From the NCBI GenBank assembly GCA_951812805.1, contig CATOSZ010000001.1:1178001-1242000 (forward strand): a DNA stretch of 64,000 bases. The letters are read 5' to 3'. The stretch comes from an uncultured Alphaproteobacteria bacterium (lineage in GTDB: Bacteria; Pseudomonadota; Alphaproteobacteria; GCA-2731375). Below are positions 44,656 through 54,088 of the stretch, one piece after another (position 1 is the stretch's first letter; the number at the start of each line of letters is the position of its first letter). The notes beneath the pieces were generated by a model. The model did no database searches. It saw nothing but the letters and a program-made list of their open reading frames with translations, and was not told the origin of the DNA. A program made the translations under genes and the position numbers.

Positions 44656-46281
44656 TTATTGACGCCGTTTCAGGTCGCGCAGGTCATGCGCACCCGGCGT
44701 GGTGGTGGGATCCTCGCCCTCGGCGAAGATCATATGCTTCTGGATCTTCTGCGTCCCGGTCACCGGTATGTCCGCGACAAAGACGATCCAGCCGGGCGCC
44801 TTGTAGTAGGCGAGGTCGGCAAAGCAATGATCGAACAAGATCCGCGCCAGCGCCGCGTCGCCGGTCCCGCGGCTCGGCACGATACAAGCCATCACCTCCT
44901 CGTCGCGCAAGGCGTCGGGGAAGGCGAGGACCGCGACCTGGGCGACGTCCTCGTGCGCCTGCGGCGCCGCTTCGACCTCGGCCGCGGCGATGTTTTCACC
45001 CGAACGGCGGATGATGTTCTTCTTGCGGTCGACGAAATAGAGCATCCCGCTCGCGTCCCGGGTCACCGTGTCGCCGGTGTGGAACCAGCCGCTGCGCCAG
45101 GCCTCCTCCGTCGCCTCCGGCAGGTTGAGATAGCCGGAGAAAGCGCCCTTGCGCGGCGTCTCGGCGGAATGGCGGACGACCATCTCTCCCGCCTGCCCCA
45201 CCGCAACGTCCCGGTCATCGTCGTCGACGACGCGAACCTCGAGGCCGGGGACGGACCGGCCCATGGCACGGGTGTCCACACGGCGCGGCTCATGGCAGTC
45301 CGCCAGCACGCGGCACATCTCGGTCATGCCCCAGAGTTCGATCAGCGGAAAGCCGAAGCGTTCCTCGAAGGCGGCGTGCAGGGTCGGCTCGACGCCGGCG
45401 CCGATGCCGAAGCGGAGTGCGTGGTCGCGGTCCGCCGGTCCCGGCGGCTCGTTCATCAGCACCGGGATGACGATGCCGAGGTAGTGGCAGCCCGTCGCCT
45501 CGCTCTCGCGGATCTCGCGCCACCAGCCGCTGCGGCTGAACCGCTCGGTCACCACCTGGGCGTTGCCGGTCAGCAGCATGCCGTAGAAAGAGCAGATCGC
45601 GGCATTCACATGGAAGAGCGGCAGCGGATTGTAGATCCGCTCGCCCCCGCCGTCGGTGAAGGCGAGGCGCCCACCCCGCGTCGCGTACCAGGCGCCGATC
45701 TCCAGCTCGTAGGCGTTCGAGAGGATGCAGCCCTTGGGTCGCCCCGTGGTGCCCGAGGTATAGAGCAGGCTCGATTCGCTGCCGGGCCCGACTGGCTCGC
45801 TCAGTGGCGCCGACCGCGGTGGTGACGGAAATTCCAACGTGCCGGACGTGAAGACGAGACGCGCGATGCCGCCGCCCGCCGCCGCGATTCCCCCATCGGC
45901 GAGCGTCAGCTGATCGTGCGCGGCCACCACCAGGTCGATACCGCTGTCGGTCAACACATAGGCCATCTCGGACGGCCGGTAGTCCGGGTTGATCGGAACC
46001 CAGGAAACCCCGACATCGGCGCAGGCGAGTTTGAGCAGCATCATTTCCGGCCGATTGGCCAGCAGGAAGGCGATCCGGTGACCGTGCCCATAGCCGGCCC
46101 GGCGCAGCGCTGCCGCGTAAGCCGAAATCATCGCGCCGGCTTCCCCATAGGAGATATGGACGCCGTTCGGGTGATAGGGCCGCGCCGCGTCCGGCGGCAG
46201 GGTCAGAAGCGGGTTGGCGCCATGGCGAGACGCGGCCTCGGCGACCGTCTCGGCGATGCTTTTCCCGGCGACATCCAGCAT
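44656..46281 (-). CDS. Class I adenylate-forming acyl-CoA synthetase-like protein
   Basis: This 541-residue enzyme has the P-loop LLYTSGTTGRPKGCILSN, LIELWGMTEM and GWFHTGDTVTRDASGMLYFVDRKKNIIRRSGENIAAAEVE. The late lysine region is TGTQKIQKH. This matches CaiC/FadD-like acid-CoA ligases; the acid is unknown. It is divergent from the nap operon, and the FNR box lies 36 bases upstream of its ATG. Confidence 0.9.
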   Translation of the reverse strand: MLDVAGKSIAETVAEAASRHGANPLLTLPPDAARPYHPNGVHISYGEAGAMISAYAAALRRAGYGHGHRIAFLLANRPEMMLLKLACADVGVSWVPINPDYRPSEMAYVLTDSGIDLVVAAHDQLTLADGGIAAAGGGIARLVFTSGTLEFPSPPRSAPLSEPVGPGSESSLLYTSGTTGRPKGCILSNAYELEIGAWYATRGGRLAFTDGGGERIYNPLPLFHVNAAICSFYGMLLTGNAQVVTERFSRSGWWREIRESEATGCHYLGIVIPVLMNEPPGPADRDHALRFGIGAGVEPTLHAAFEERFGFPLIELWGMTEMCRVLADCHEPRRVDTRAMGRSVPGLEVRVVDDDDRDVAVGQAGEMVVRHSAETPRKGAFSGYLNLPEATEEAWRSGWFHTGDTVTRDASGMLYFVDRKKNIIRRSGENIAAAEVEAAPQAHEDVAQVAVLAFPDALRDEEVMACIVPSRGTGDAALARILFDHCFADLAYYKAPGWIVFVADIPVTGTQKIQKHMIFAEGEDPTTTPGAHDLRDLKRRQ

Positions 46282-46316
46282 GTTTCATCCTCCCCGACGC
46301 CAATTCATCGATTTCC

Positions 46317-46330
46317 TTGATCAAGATCAA
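46317..46330. promoter_or_regulatory. FNR/FixK-type binding site upstream of napE
   Basis: The perfect palindrome TTGAT-CAAG-ATCAA matches the FNR/Anr/FixK consensus TTGAT-N4-ATCAA. Its centre is about 68 bases before the napE start. If it acts at -41.5, transcription would start near 46365, with TAGCTT at 46353-46358 in the -10 position. It fits oxygen-limited activation of nitrate reductase and could also affect the divergent synthetase gene. Confidence 0.75.
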
Positions 46331-46391
46331 TTCGCCACCAACCGGTGGGCGATAGCTTCTCCCGCAATGGACGTCACGGAGCAAGCGACGC

Positions 46392-46553
46392 ATGACGGTG
46401 GACAGCGAGGACAAGGGCGATCGGCGCCGCGAATTGAAGGCGTTCCTGTTCCTGACGGTCGTCCTGGGACCCGCCCTCGCGGTCGCCATCGTCGGCGGAT
46501 ACGGCTTCACGATTTGGCTCAGCCAGATCCTGCTCGGTCCGCCCGGCGGTTGA
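46392..46553 (+). CDS. napE: Periplasmic nitrate reductase small membrane protein NapE
   Basis: This is a 53-residue single-span protein. A charged N-terminus (MTVDSEDKGDRRRELKAF) is followed by one membrane helix (FLTVVLGPALAVAIVGGYGF). Size, topology and first position in the nap operon identify NapE, a small accessory protein of unclear role. It is separated by 31 bases from napD. Confidence 0.85.
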   Translation: MTVDSEDKGDRRRELKAFLFLTVVLGPALAVAIVGGYGFTIWLSQILLGPPGG

Positions 46554-46584
46554 TCCAGCATCCCTTCGAACGAGAGAGGTTTTC

Positions 46585-46899
46585 ATGAGTGCAAGTACTG
46601 TCGACCTCGCGCGACGACGATTGCTCCTCGGTGGACAACGCGACGCGGACCCGGATTTCAACCTCGCCAGCCTGGTCGCCTACGTCAGGCCCGAATGGCT
46701 CGACCGGACCGAGGACGCCGTCGCCCGGATCCCGGGCATGGAAGTTCATGGGCGCGACGACAAGGGCAAGCTGGTGATCGTCATCGAAGCGGCGAGCGAC
46801 GGCGAACTGAGCGAGCGGATCGGCGAGGTCGATCGCCTGGCCGGCGTGCTGGTGACGGCGCTCGTCTACCAGGCGCACGAAACGCGGGCGGGAGCGTAG
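46585..46899 (+). CDS. napD: NapA maturation chaperone NapD
   Basis: This 104-residue cytoplasmic protein of the NapD family has the segments ASLVAYVRPEWLDRTEDAVARIPGMEVH and VIVIEAASDGELSERI with the ferredoxin-like fold pattern. It binds the twin-arginine signal of NapA and controls its export. It lies four bases before napA; a good AGAGAGG ribosome binding site precedes it. Confidence 0.92.
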   Translation: MSASTVDLARRRLLLGGQRDADPDFNLASLVAYVRPEWLDRTEDAVARIPGMEVHGRDDKGKLVIVIEAASDGELSERIGEVDRLAGVLVTALVYQAHETRAGA

Positions 46900-46902
46900 A
46901 CC

Positions 46903-49398
46903 ATGGCACTGAAGCGTCGTGACTTTCTGAAAGCCCAGGCCGCGGCCGCCGCCTGTGCCGCTGCGGGTATTGCGGGACCGGCGACGGCGGCCAACGTCGT
47001 TACCGAGGCGGACGCCACGCGCCTGACCTGGTCGAAGGCGCCCTGCCGCTTCTGCGGCACCGGCTGTTCCGTCATGGTAGCGACCCGCGACGACAAGGTC
47101 GTGGCCACCCACGGCGACGCGAAGGCCGAGGTCAATCGCGGCCTCAACTGCGTGAAGGGCTACTTCCTCTCGAAGATCCTCTATGGCCGGGACCGGCTGA
47201 CCACGCCGCTGCTGCGCATGCGGGACGGCAAGTTCCACAAGGACGGCAGCTTCGCCCCGGTCAGCTGGGATCGTGCCTTCGACGAGATGGCCATCCATTT
47301 CAAGAAAGCGCTGGCCGAGAAGGGGCCGAGCGGCATCGCCATGTTCGGCTCTGGCCAGTGGACGGTGTGGGAAGGTTACGCCGCCGCCAAACTGATGAAG
47401 GCCGGTTTCCGCTCCAACAATATCGAGCCGAACGCCCGCCACTGCATGGCCTCCGCCGTGGCGGGTTTCATCCGCACCTTCGGCATCGACGAGCCGATGG
47501 GCTGCTACGACGACATCGAGGCGGCGGACGCCTTCGTGCTCTGGGGTGCCAACATGGCGGAGATGCACCCGGTGCTGTGGACCCGGGTCGCCGACCGCCG
47601 GCTGAGTGCGCCCCATGTCAAGGTCGCCGTGCTGTCGACGTTCGAGAACAGGAACTTCGACCTGGCCGATCTGTCGATGGTGTTCCAGCCACAGACCGAT
47701 CTCGCCATCCTCAACTTCATCGCGCACTACATCATCTCGAACGATAAGGTCGACCGGGCCTTCGTCGACAAGCACACCGTGTTCCGCCGCGGTGCCGACG
47801 ACATCGGCTATGGCCTGCGGCCCGAGGATCCGCGCGAGCGGGGGGCCAAGAATGCCGGCAAGGCCGGCGCATCGACGCCGATGAGCTTCGAGGAATATGC
47901 CGCCTTCGTCGCCGAATACGATGTCGAGCGCGTTTCGAAACTGACCGGCGTTTCGAAGCAGCGGCTGGAGGCCCTGGCGGAACTCTACGCCGACCCGAAG
48001 GTCAAGCTGGTTTCGTTCTGGACCATGGGGTTCAACCAGCATACCCGCGGCGTCTGGTGCAACAATCTCATCTACAACCTGCATCTGCTGACCGGCAAGA
48101 TCTCGACGCCCGGCAGTGGGCCGTTCTCGCTGACCGGGCAGCCCTCGGCCTGCGGCACAGCGCGCGAGGTCGGGACCTTCGCGCACCGCCTGCCCGCCGA
48201 CCTCGTGGTGAAAAACCCCGAGCATCGCGCCTTCGCCGAGAAGATCTGGCGGCTGCCGGCGGGAACCGTTCCGGGCAAGGTGGGCTATCACGCGGTGTTG
48301 CAGAACCGGATGCTGCGCGACGGCAAGATCAACGCCTACTGGATCCAGGTGAACAACAACCTGCAAGCCGCCGCCAACATGAACGAGGAGACGCTGCCCG
48401 GCTACCGCAATCCCGACAACTTCATCGTCGTCTCGGACGCCTATCCGACCGTGACTGCCGAGGCCGCGGACCTGATCCTGCCGACCGCGATGTGGGTCGA
48501 AAAGGAAGGCGCCTTCGGCAACGCCGAACGGCGGACCCAGTTCTGGCACGAGCTGGTCTCGGCGCCGGGCGAAGCGACGTCGGACCTCTGGCAGCTGGTC
48601 GAGTTCTCGAAACGCTTCACGACGGAGGAGGTCTGGCCGGACGAGATCCTCGACGCCAACCCCGAGTTCAAGGGCAAGACGCTCTATGACGTGCTCTACC
48701 GCAACGGCAATGTCGACAAGTTCCCGCTCTCGGATCGCAACGCCGCCTACGACAACCACGAGGCCGAGGCCTTCGGCTTCTACATCCAGAAGGGCCTGTT
48801 CGAGGAATATGCCGCCTTCGGGCGCGGCCATGGCCACGACCTCGGCGATTTCGACACCTATCACCGCGAGCGCGGACTGCGCTGGCCGGTGGTCGACGGC
48901 AAGGAAACGCGCTGGCGCTACCGCGAAGGCTTCGACCCGTACGTCGAGGCGGGCAGCGGCATCCAGTTCTATGGCCACAAGGACAAGAAGGCGCGGATCT
49001 TCGCGCTGCCCTACGAGGCCGCGGCCGAAGCGCCGGACGACGAATACGACATCTGGCTGTGCACCGGTCGCGTGCTGGAACACTGGCATTCCGGCTCGAT
49101 GACCCAGCGGGTACCGGAACTCTACAAGGCCTTCCCCGACGCGGTCTGCTTCATGCATCCCGACGACGCGGCGGCCCGCGGCCTCAGGCGTGGCGCGGAA
49201 GTCCGGATCGTCTCGCGCCGGGGCGAGATGCGGACCCGCATCGAAACCCGCGGGCGCAACAAGCCGCCGAAGGGCCTGGTGTTCGTGCCCTGGTTCGACG
49301 CCAGTCAGCTGATCAACAAGGTCACCCTCGACGCCACCGATCCCATCTCCAAGCAGACGGACTACAAGAAATGCGCGGTCAAGATCCTCGCCGTTTGA
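46903..49398 (+). CDS. napA: Periplasmic nitrate reductase catalytic subunit NapA
   Basis: This is an 831-residue molybdoenzyme. It has a twin-arginine signal ([19 protein letters not shown]) cleaved near residue 30, a [4Fe-4S] site at C48, C51, C55 and C83, and the molybdenum-coordinating C181 in [10 protein letters not shown]. The bis-MGD fold continues to a C-terminal [13 protein letters not shown]. It reduces nitrate to nitrite in the periplasm using electrons from NapB/NapC. Length and motifs are normal. Confidence 0.96.
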   Translation: MALKRRDFLKAQAAAAACAAAGIAGPATAANVVTEADATRLTWSKAPCRFCGTGCSVMVATRDDKVVATHGDAKAEVNRGLNCVKGYFLSKILYGRDRLTTPLLRMRDGKFHKDGSFAPVSWDRAFDEMAIHFKKALAEKGPSGIAMFGSGQWTVWEGYAAAKLMKAGFRSNNIEPNARHCMASAVAGFIRTFGIDEPMGCYDDIEAADAFVLWGANMAEMHPVLWTRVADRRLSAPHVKVAVLSTFENRNFDLADLSMVFQPQTDLAILNFIAHYIISNDKVDRAFVDKHTVFRRGADDIGYGLRPEDPRERGAKNAGKAGASTPMSFEEYAAFVAEYDVERVSKLTGVSKQRLEALAELYADPKVKLVSFWTMGFNQHTRGVWCNNLIYNLHLLTGKISTPGSGPFSLTGQPSACGTAREVGTFAHRLPADLVVKNPEHRAFAEKIWRLPAGTVPGKVGYHAVLQNRMLRDGKINAYWIQVNNNLQAAANMNEETLPGYRNPDNFIVVSDAYPTVTAEAADLILPTAMWVEKEGAFGNAERRTQFWHELVSAPGEATSDLWQLVEFSKRFTTEEVWPDEILDANPEFKGKTLYDVLYRNGNVDKFPLSDRNAAYDNHEAEAFGFYIQKGLFEEYAAFGRGHGHDLGDFDTYHRERGLRWPVVDGKETRWRYREGFDPYVEAGSGIQFYGHKDKKARIFALPYEAAAEAPDDEYDIWLCTGRVLEHWHSGSMTQRVPELYKAFPDAVCFMHPDDAAARGLRRGAEVRIVSRRGEMRTRIETRGRNKPPKGLVFVPWFDASQLINKVTLDATDPISKQTDYKKCAVKILAV

Positions 49399-49406
49399 GC
49401 ACGTCG

Positions 49407-49871
49407 ATGCGAGCGTTCGCGCTTGCGTTCGCCCTCGCCCTGCCGTTCTCCGGCGGCGCCTTGGCGCAGGACTCCGTTGCCACGCTTCGCGGTGCCGCGC
49501 CGCTCGCCGAACAGGGCGAAGCACCGTCGATGACGAAGATCAACAACACCGACATCAGACCGCCGCGCAACTATCCCGAACAGCCGCCGACCATTCCCCA
49601 TTCGATCCGCGACTACCAGATCGATACGTCGGCCAACAAATGCATGTCCTGTCACAGCCGGCGGGCCGTCGAGGACTCGCAGGCGCCCATGGTCTCCATC
49701 ACCCACTTCATGAGCCGGGACGGCCAGTTCCTGGCGACGATTTCACCCCGGCGCTATTTCTGCACCCAGTGCCATGTCCCCCAGCACCTCGCCAAGCCGC
49801 TGGTGGCCAACGACTTCGTCGACATGGACGACCTGGTCGGCAAGGGCGCCGACCGGCGCGGGCGGCGCTAA
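49407..49871 (+). CDS. napB: Diheme cytochrome c subunit NapB
   Basis: This 154-residue exported protein has a signal peptide ([21 protein letters not shown]) and two CxxCH haem sites at C79-H83 (CMSCH) and C119-H123 (CTQCH), plus the NapB pattern [11 protein letters not shown]. It passes electrons from NapC to NapA. ATG 49407 gives a clean signal; a TTG at 49395 overlapping the napA stop is possible. Confidence 0.95.
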   Translation: MRAFALAFALALPFSGGALAQDSVATLRGAAPLAEQGEAPSMTKINNTDIRPPRNYPEQPPTIPHSIRDYQIDTSANKCMSCHSRRAVEDSQAPMVSITHFMSRDGQFLATISPRRYFCTQCHVPQHLAKPLVANDFVDMDDLVGKGADRRGRR

Positions 49872-49875
49872 GGCC

Positions 49876-50466
49876 ATGGGAGCGCGGCTTCAGGCGTACT
49901 GGCGGGTCCTCAACCGGCCGAGCGCGCATTTCAGCCTCGGCTTCCTGACCGTCGGCGGCTTCGTCGCCGGTATCATCTTTTGGGGTGGTTTCAACACCGC
50001 GCTCGAACTGACGAACACCGAGACGTTCTGCATCTCCTGCCATGAGATGCGCGACAACGTGTACGCCGAGTTGCAGGGCACGATCCATTTCTCCAACCGG
50101 TCCGGCGTTCGTGCGACCTGTCCCGATTGCCACGTGCCCCATGAATGGACCAACAAGATCGCGCGCAAGACGCAGGCCTCGAAGGAACTCTGGGGCAAGA
50201 TCTTCCGGACCATCGACACGCCGGAGAAGTTCGCGGCCAAGCGGCGCGAGCTGGCGGAGCACGAGTGGGCCCGCCTGAAGGCCAACGACTCGCTCGAATG
50301 CCGCAACTGCCACGACTTCGCCTTCATGGACTTCACCCAGCAGTCGCCGCGCGCCGGCAAGGCGCACGAGCGTTTCGTGACGACGCGGGAAAAGACCTGC
50401 ATCGACTGTCACAAGGGCATCGCCCACACGCTGCCCGACATGTCCGGCGTGCCCGGCTGGCAATAG
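49876..50466 (+). CDS. napC: Membrane-anchored tetrahaem cytochrome NapC
   Basis: This 196-residue NapC/NirT-family protein has one N-terminal membrane helix ([20 protein letters not shown]) and four CxxCH motifs at C52, C82, C142 and C175. It oxidises quinol and feeds NapB. It starts four bases after napB and ends the operon; napF, napG and napH are absent, as in many alphaproteobacteria. Confidence 0.95.
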   Translation: MGARLQAYWRVLNRPSAHFSLGFLTVGGFVAGIIFWGGFNTALELTNTETFCISCHEMRDNVYAELQGTIHFSNRSGVRATCPDCHVPHEWTNKIARKTQASKELWGKIFRTIDTPEKFAAKRRELAEHEWARLKANDSLECRNCHDFAFMDFTQQSPRAGKAHERFVTTREKTCIDCHKGIAHTLPDMSGVPGWQ

Positions 50467-50525
50467 TCGAGGCTTCAACGTCGGCGCGGATCCCGCTATT
50501 GTGAGGTATCCAGGGGAGACGGCGC

Positions 50526-51178
50526 ATGAGCTATCGGTGGATCGAGGTCGAACCTTACGCGGGCGCGCTCGGCGCCGAGGTGCGGGGCGTCGACCTCACG
50601 ACCCTCGACGACGAGGCCTTCGCCGAAGTGCATCGGGCCTGGCTCGAGCATCAGGTCCTGTTCTTTCACGACCAGGATCTCTCGGCCCCTGAGATGGTCG
50701 CCTTCGGGCATCGCTTCGGCCCGCTGCACATCCATCCCTATATCGTGCCGGTCGACGGCTACCCGGAAGTGATCGAGGTCGTCAAACAGCCGGAAGACAC
50801 CGGCAACTTCGGCGGCACCTGGCATTCCGACCTCACCTACCTGGCGGAGCCGACGATGGGCGCGGCGCTCCACGCCCTCGAGGTGCCGGCGGCCGGCGGC
50901 GATACCCTCTTCGCCAACATGTACCTGGCCTACGAGAGCCTGTCGGACGAATTCAAGCGCTTGCTGCGGGGCCTCAGCGCCGTGCACAGCGATCGCTCGA
51001 CCGGCTACTACCAGCGCCATCGCATCGCCTCGATGGATATCCTCGGCAGCGCCGACGAGGAACACGAGGCCGACGGCCCCAGCCAGCATACCCACCCCGT
51101 CGTCCGCACCCATCCCGAAACCGGGCGCGACCTGCTGTTCGTCAGCGAGAACGTGACGGTCCGTTTCGAGGACATGAG
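50526..51178 (+). pseudogene. TauD-family 2-oxoglutarate dioxygenase, 3' end lost at the IS island
   Basis: About 217 native residues remain: MSYRWIEVEPYAGALGAEV, the iron motif WHSDLTY (H100/D102), GGDTLFANMYLAYESL and HPVVRTHPETGRDLLFVSE. The distal histidine and the 2-oxoglutarate arginine normally lie after this point and are missing. The frame runs on into IS sequence to a stop at 51260. It resembles the taurine/sulfonate-type branch, unlike the TauD paralogue at 4260. Function is probably lost. A GGGGAG ribosome binding site precedes the ATG. Confidence 0.85.
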
Positions 51179-51204
51179 TGTCAATCAGCATTTAATTCTG
51201 ACCC
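51179..51204 (+). repeat. IS21-like terminal repeat, left
   Basis: TGTCAATCAGCAT followed by CTGACCC matches the right end (55675-55700, reverse) at about 19 of 26 positions. A second TGACCC box follows near 51225. Confidence 0.6.
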
Positions 51205-51246
51205 CCTATCGGCGTGCAAAATTGACCCCCCCCTTGCTTCGACGGA

Positions 51247-51353
51247 GGTTGTCCCGGTAGTCCACGGGAGGGCCCCGCGCGGCTTCGTGTAGCGCTTTGC
51301 GTTACGCGGAGCGAAGCCGCGTGGGAGGGGCCTGTGGGCCCACCGGGACAACC
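51247..51353. repeat. 107-bp imperfect palindrome in the left part of the IS island
   Basis: The outer arms GGTTGTCCCGGT (51247-51258) and ACCGGGACAACC (51342-51353) pair perfectly. Inside, CGCGGCTTCG pairs with CGAAGCCGCG, and GTAGCGC with GCGTTAC (one G-T pair). It could extrude as a cruciform or form a strong RNA stem. Its role is unknown. Confidence 0.65.
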
Positions 51354-51522
51354 GGGCCGGCGGCGGAACGTGGGGATCAGGTGGGGTTCTTGAAGTGGCA
51401 ATGAGCTTTTGAAGTAGTGTCCAGACTGTTCTGCAAGTTTGTCATGGCTGCCGATGAGGGCCACCGGCATGCCTGGCGCGGAGATTTCGATTGCTCGGAG
51501 CGCCAGGCATGCCGAGCCGCCG

Positions 51523-51579
51523 TCAGGCGGCTTTCTGGATGCGTTCGCTTTTGCTCTCCTTGAGATGGATCATGTTGAG
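51523..51579 (-). pseudogene. IS256-family transposase fragment, last codons
   Basis: It encodes LNMIHLKESKSERIQKAA and a TGA. It continues the fragment at 53131-53199 once IS1182 is removed; the junction codon would read TAG where IS256 members usually have tyrosine. Confidence 0.6.
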
Positions 51580-51583
51580 CTAG
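51580..51583. repeat. CTAG at left end of IS1182 copy B
   Basis: The same 4 bp flank the right end (53128-53131). As with copy A, this is a likely target duplication. Confidence 0.65.
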
Positions 51584-53127
51584 CAGCCTGTCGGACTCGG
51601 GCATGCAAGGATTGGTAAGATTGGCTTGGCGGGCGTCGATGTCATGGATTTACCCCCATGAAGTTGCGAACGCGGGTTGGCCCGCCCGTTCAGGCGTGGC
51701 TGAGGACGAACATCCGCTTGATGTTCCAGGAGAGCGTGGCCAAGGTCCATTCCCCCTTCGCCTTGTCGAGGCCGCGCAGGCTGAACTGACGCAAGCCCAT
51801 CACCGATTTGATGATGCCGAACACCGGCTCCGGCGTCTGCTTGCGAAGCGCGTAGAGCGCCCGGCCCTCGGGTGTGGCCAGGCGATGGCACATCGCCTCG
51901 AGCGGCGTCGGATCCTCGGGCGCTGGCGGCGCCTCGGCGAAGCGGTCCCGCCAGGAAAGATGGTGGTGCTCCCGGCCGAGCGCGATCAGCGGCGCGATCT
52001 CCGCTTCCCCGCAGGCCTCGACGTTGGCCTGGCTGAAGTAGCCGCTGTCCGCCAACAGGGTCTCGACCTCGCCAAGCCCGTCCGGCAGGCCGGCGAGTGC
52101 TTCGAGCGTCGGTTCGATCTGCTGCTTGTCGTTCGCCGCCTGCACCACGTCGGCGCTGACCACCAGCAGGCTGCCGGCGGCCACCGCAGCCTGGGCGTTG
52201 TAGCACTGCTCGAAGCCGCCGCCGGCCACCGGCATGATGCGCGAGTCCGGGTCCGTCAGGTTGACCTGGTCCTTCGCCCGTGGCCCCGGCTCCGGCGGCT
52301 TCGGTGGCCGCCCGCCCGGCTTGCGGCCGGTCCGCGTTTCCTTCGCCTCGCGGGCTGCCAGCTTCTCTTCGTACTCCGCCTGCTCCCGCGCATGACGCTC
52401 GGCCGCCCGCGCCTCGATCTCCGCCTTCGCCGCGGCGATCGCCGCCAGCCGGTCCTCGCGCCGTGCCAGCTCCTCCGGCACGCTCATGCCGTCGGGAACC
52501 TCGGACCGGTCCGCCGCTTCCGCCAACGCCATCAACTCCGCCACCTCGGCCCGCAGCCGGGCTTCGATCTCGCCCGCACGCTGCCACGACAGGGCGCTGT
52601 GCCGGCTCGCGTCGGCATGGATCTTCGTCCCGTCCAGCGCCACCGTGCCCAGTTGCAGCATGCCGGCCTGCCGCGCCAGCAGCAGAACCTGCACGAACAG
52701 CCCCTCGATCAGCGGCAGGAAGCGACGGCGGAACGTGGCGATCGTGTCGTGGTCGGGGTGGTCGTTTGCCGCGATGAAGCGGAAGGCCACCGAATCATAG
52801 CTCGCCCGCTCCAGCTTCCGGCTGGAATGCACCCCCGTCGCGTAGCCGTAGATCAGCAGGCCCAGCAGGACGCTCGGGTGATGCGCCGCCGAGCCCGAAC
52901 CACGATAGGCCTTCACGAACGCAGAGAGATCCAGCTGCTCCAGCACATCGACCACGAAGCGCGCCAGATGACGATCAGGCAGCCATTCGTCCACCGAAGG
53001 CGGCAGAAGATAGCTGGTCTCCCGGTCAACCTGTCGAAAGTTGCTCATCACAAAATCACCGCGCAGGAGAGAATCAGACCGTGACAGTGAATCTCATCTC
53101 GAAACTCGGCTCAAGTCCGACAGGCTG
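51584..53127 (-). mobile_element. IS1182-family insertion sequence, copy B
   Basis: This 1,544-bp element has the same ends and orientation as 32172-33715 and encodes an identical transposase. It is inserted in the IS256 relic. Identity of the copies implies recent transposition. Confidence 0.9.
51690..53051 (-). CDS. IS1182-family transposase, copy B
   Basis: This 453-residue DDE transposase is identical in sequence to that at 32278-33639, including VALDGTKIHADAS, LLADSGYF and FGIIKSVMGLRQF. It is apparently intact. Confidence 0.92.
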   Translation of the reverse strand: MMSNFRQVDRETSYLLPPSVDEWLPDRHLARFVVDVLEQLDLSAFVKAYRGSGSAAHHPSVLLGLLIYGYATGVHSSRKLERASYDSVAFRFIAANDHPDHDTIATFRRRFLPLIEGLFVQVLLLARQAGMLQLGTVALDGTKIHADASRHSALSWQRAGEIEARLRAEVAELMALAEAADRSEVPDGMSVPEELARREDRLAAIAAAKAEIEARAAERHAREQAEYEEKLAAREAKETRTGRKPGGRPPKPPEPGPRAKDQVNLTDPDSRIMPVAGGGFEQCYNAQAAVAAGSLLVVSADVVQAANDKQQIEPTLEALAGLPDGLGEVETLLADSGYFSQANVEACGEAEIAPLIALGREHHHLSWRDRFAEAPPAPEDPTPLEAMCHRLATPEGRALYALRKQTPEPVFGIIKSVMGLRQFSLRGLDKAKGEWTLATLSWNIKRMFVLSHA

Positions 53128-53131
53128 CTAG
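53128..53131. repeat. CTAG at right end of IS1182 copy B
   Basis: It matches 51580-51583. Confidence 0.65.
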
Positions 53132-53199
53132 CGGTTGGCATCCAGCCAGTCCTCATGGATTTCGATCGCGAGAGCCCGGACCAGCCGGAGGCAGCTCAT
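53131..53199 (-). pseudogene. IS256-family transposase fragment, upstream piece
   Basis: It encodes SCLRLVRALAIEIHEDWLDANR, typical of the region just before the C-terminus of IS256-type transposases. The preceding sequence does not continue the family pattern, so the bulk of the gene was deleted. Confidence 0.6.
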
Positions 53200-53294
53200 C
53201 CACCCCATCGGCCCGGACTTGTGCCCCAGCTACGAAACCCCTTTTGCAGAACAATCTGTACAGGACCCGTTTTGATTTGCCCGCCTTTGCGATG

Positions 53295-53343
53295 AAAGCC
53301 CCCAGGCTGATTGGCTCCATATAGCGGATCAGCCTGGGGCTTT
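53295..53343 (-). terminator. Stem-loop after istB
   Basis: AAAGCCCC(C)AGGCTGAT (53295 onwards) pairs with ATCAGCCTGGGGCTTT (to 53343), with one bulged base and a 16-base loop. It lies 13 bases after the istB stop on the minus strand. It probably terminates or protects the ist transcript; no long T-run follows. Confidence 0.5.
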
Positions 53344-53356
53344 GCTTACAGGGCGG

Positions 53357-54088
53357 CTACTTTTGTCGTCGCTGTTTGCTTTGTGCGAAGCGGTAAGACA
53401 TGTTGCCTGTTTCGATGATTGCGCAGTGATGCGTTACACGATCCAGCAACGCGGTTGTCATTTTTGCATCTCCGAAGACGGAGACCCATTCCCCGAACTC
53501 CAGATTGGTGGTGATGATGACGCTGGTCTTCTCATAGAGTTTGCTGATCAGGTGGAACAAGAGCGCACCGCCGGATTTGGGGAATGGGATATAGCCCAGT
53601 TCGTCGATGATGACGCAATCCATGGCCGTCAGTTGCCGGATGATCTTGCCGGCGTTGCCTTCGGCCTGTTCCTTGATCAGCGCATTGATCAGATCGACGG
53701 CGTTGAAGAAACGGACCTTCTTTCCCTGATTGATCAACAGCGTCCCCAGAGCAATGGCGATGTGGGTTTTGCCCGTACCGGTTCCGCCCACCAGAATGAG
53801 GTTGTGGGCCTCCTGGGTGAACTGCCCTGAGCAGAAGGGGTCGATTTGCGCTTGGGTGACGGCGGCTAGGCCGTAATCGAAAGTGGCGAAGTCCTTATGG
53901 TGGGGGAACTTCGAGGCCCGCATTTGGTGCTGGATAGAGCGCACCCGGCGCTCTACAGTCTCGGCGTCGATCAGTTGCTTTATCGCAGTGGTCAGACTTG
54001 GCGGCTTGCGCGCGGCCAGCAAAGCTTCGGCGCAAGCCGCCATTCCATACAGCCTCAGGGCGATCAGTTGGTCTATCAAAGCTTTCAT
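53357..54088 (-). CDS. istB: IS21-family helper ATPase IstB
   Basis: This 243-residue AAA+ ATPase of the DnaC-like group has Walker A GGTGTGKT (residues 101-108) and Walker [12 protein letters not shown]. It assembles on target DNA and directs the IstA transposase. The start ATG 54088 overlaps the istA stop (ATGA), the usual IS21 coupling. Confidence 0.93.
   Translation of the reverse strand: MKALIDQLIALRLYGMAACAEALLAARKPPSLTTAIKQLIDAETVERRVRSIQHQMRASKFPHHKDFATFDYGLAAVTQAQIDPFCSGQFTQEAHNLILVGGTGTGKTHIAIALGTLLINQGKKVRFFNAVDLINALIKEQAEGNAGKIIRQLTAMDCVIIDELGYIPFPKSGGALLFHLISKLYEKTSVIITTNLEFGEWVSVFGDAKMTTALLDRVTHHCAIIETGNMSYRFAQSKQRRQK

Larger units (their letters stand above)
51418..53262 (-). 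mobile_element. Internally deleted IS256-family relic, interrupted by IS1182 copy B
   Basis: The ends TGTCCAGACTGTTCTGCAA (51418) and TTGCAGAACAATCTGTACA (to 53262) are inverted repeats with two mismatches in 19. Between them remain only the last codons of a transposase, in two pieces around IS1182: 53131-53199 (CLRLVRALAIEIHEDWLDANR) and 51523-51579 (LNMIHLKESKSERIQKAA, stop). This matches the C-terminus of IS256-type transposases. Most of the gene is missing. Confidence 0.65.

Noticed and set aside
51192..51470. Minus-strand 92-codon frame in the left part of the IS island
   Set aside because: It runs through the palindrome and IS ends with no family resemblance; its codons reflect IS non-coding sequence.
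32172..53127. Composite transposon formed by the two IS1182 copies
   Set aside because: Each copy is flanked by its own CTAG pair and its local target can be rejoined, which indicates two separate insertions.
53257..53290. TGTACAGG as the true left end of the IS21 element, giving a 2.44-kb element
   Set aside because: The length would be typical, but the sequence pairs better with the IS256 relic end, and the better match to the IS21 right end is at 51179. Left undecided rather than annotated.
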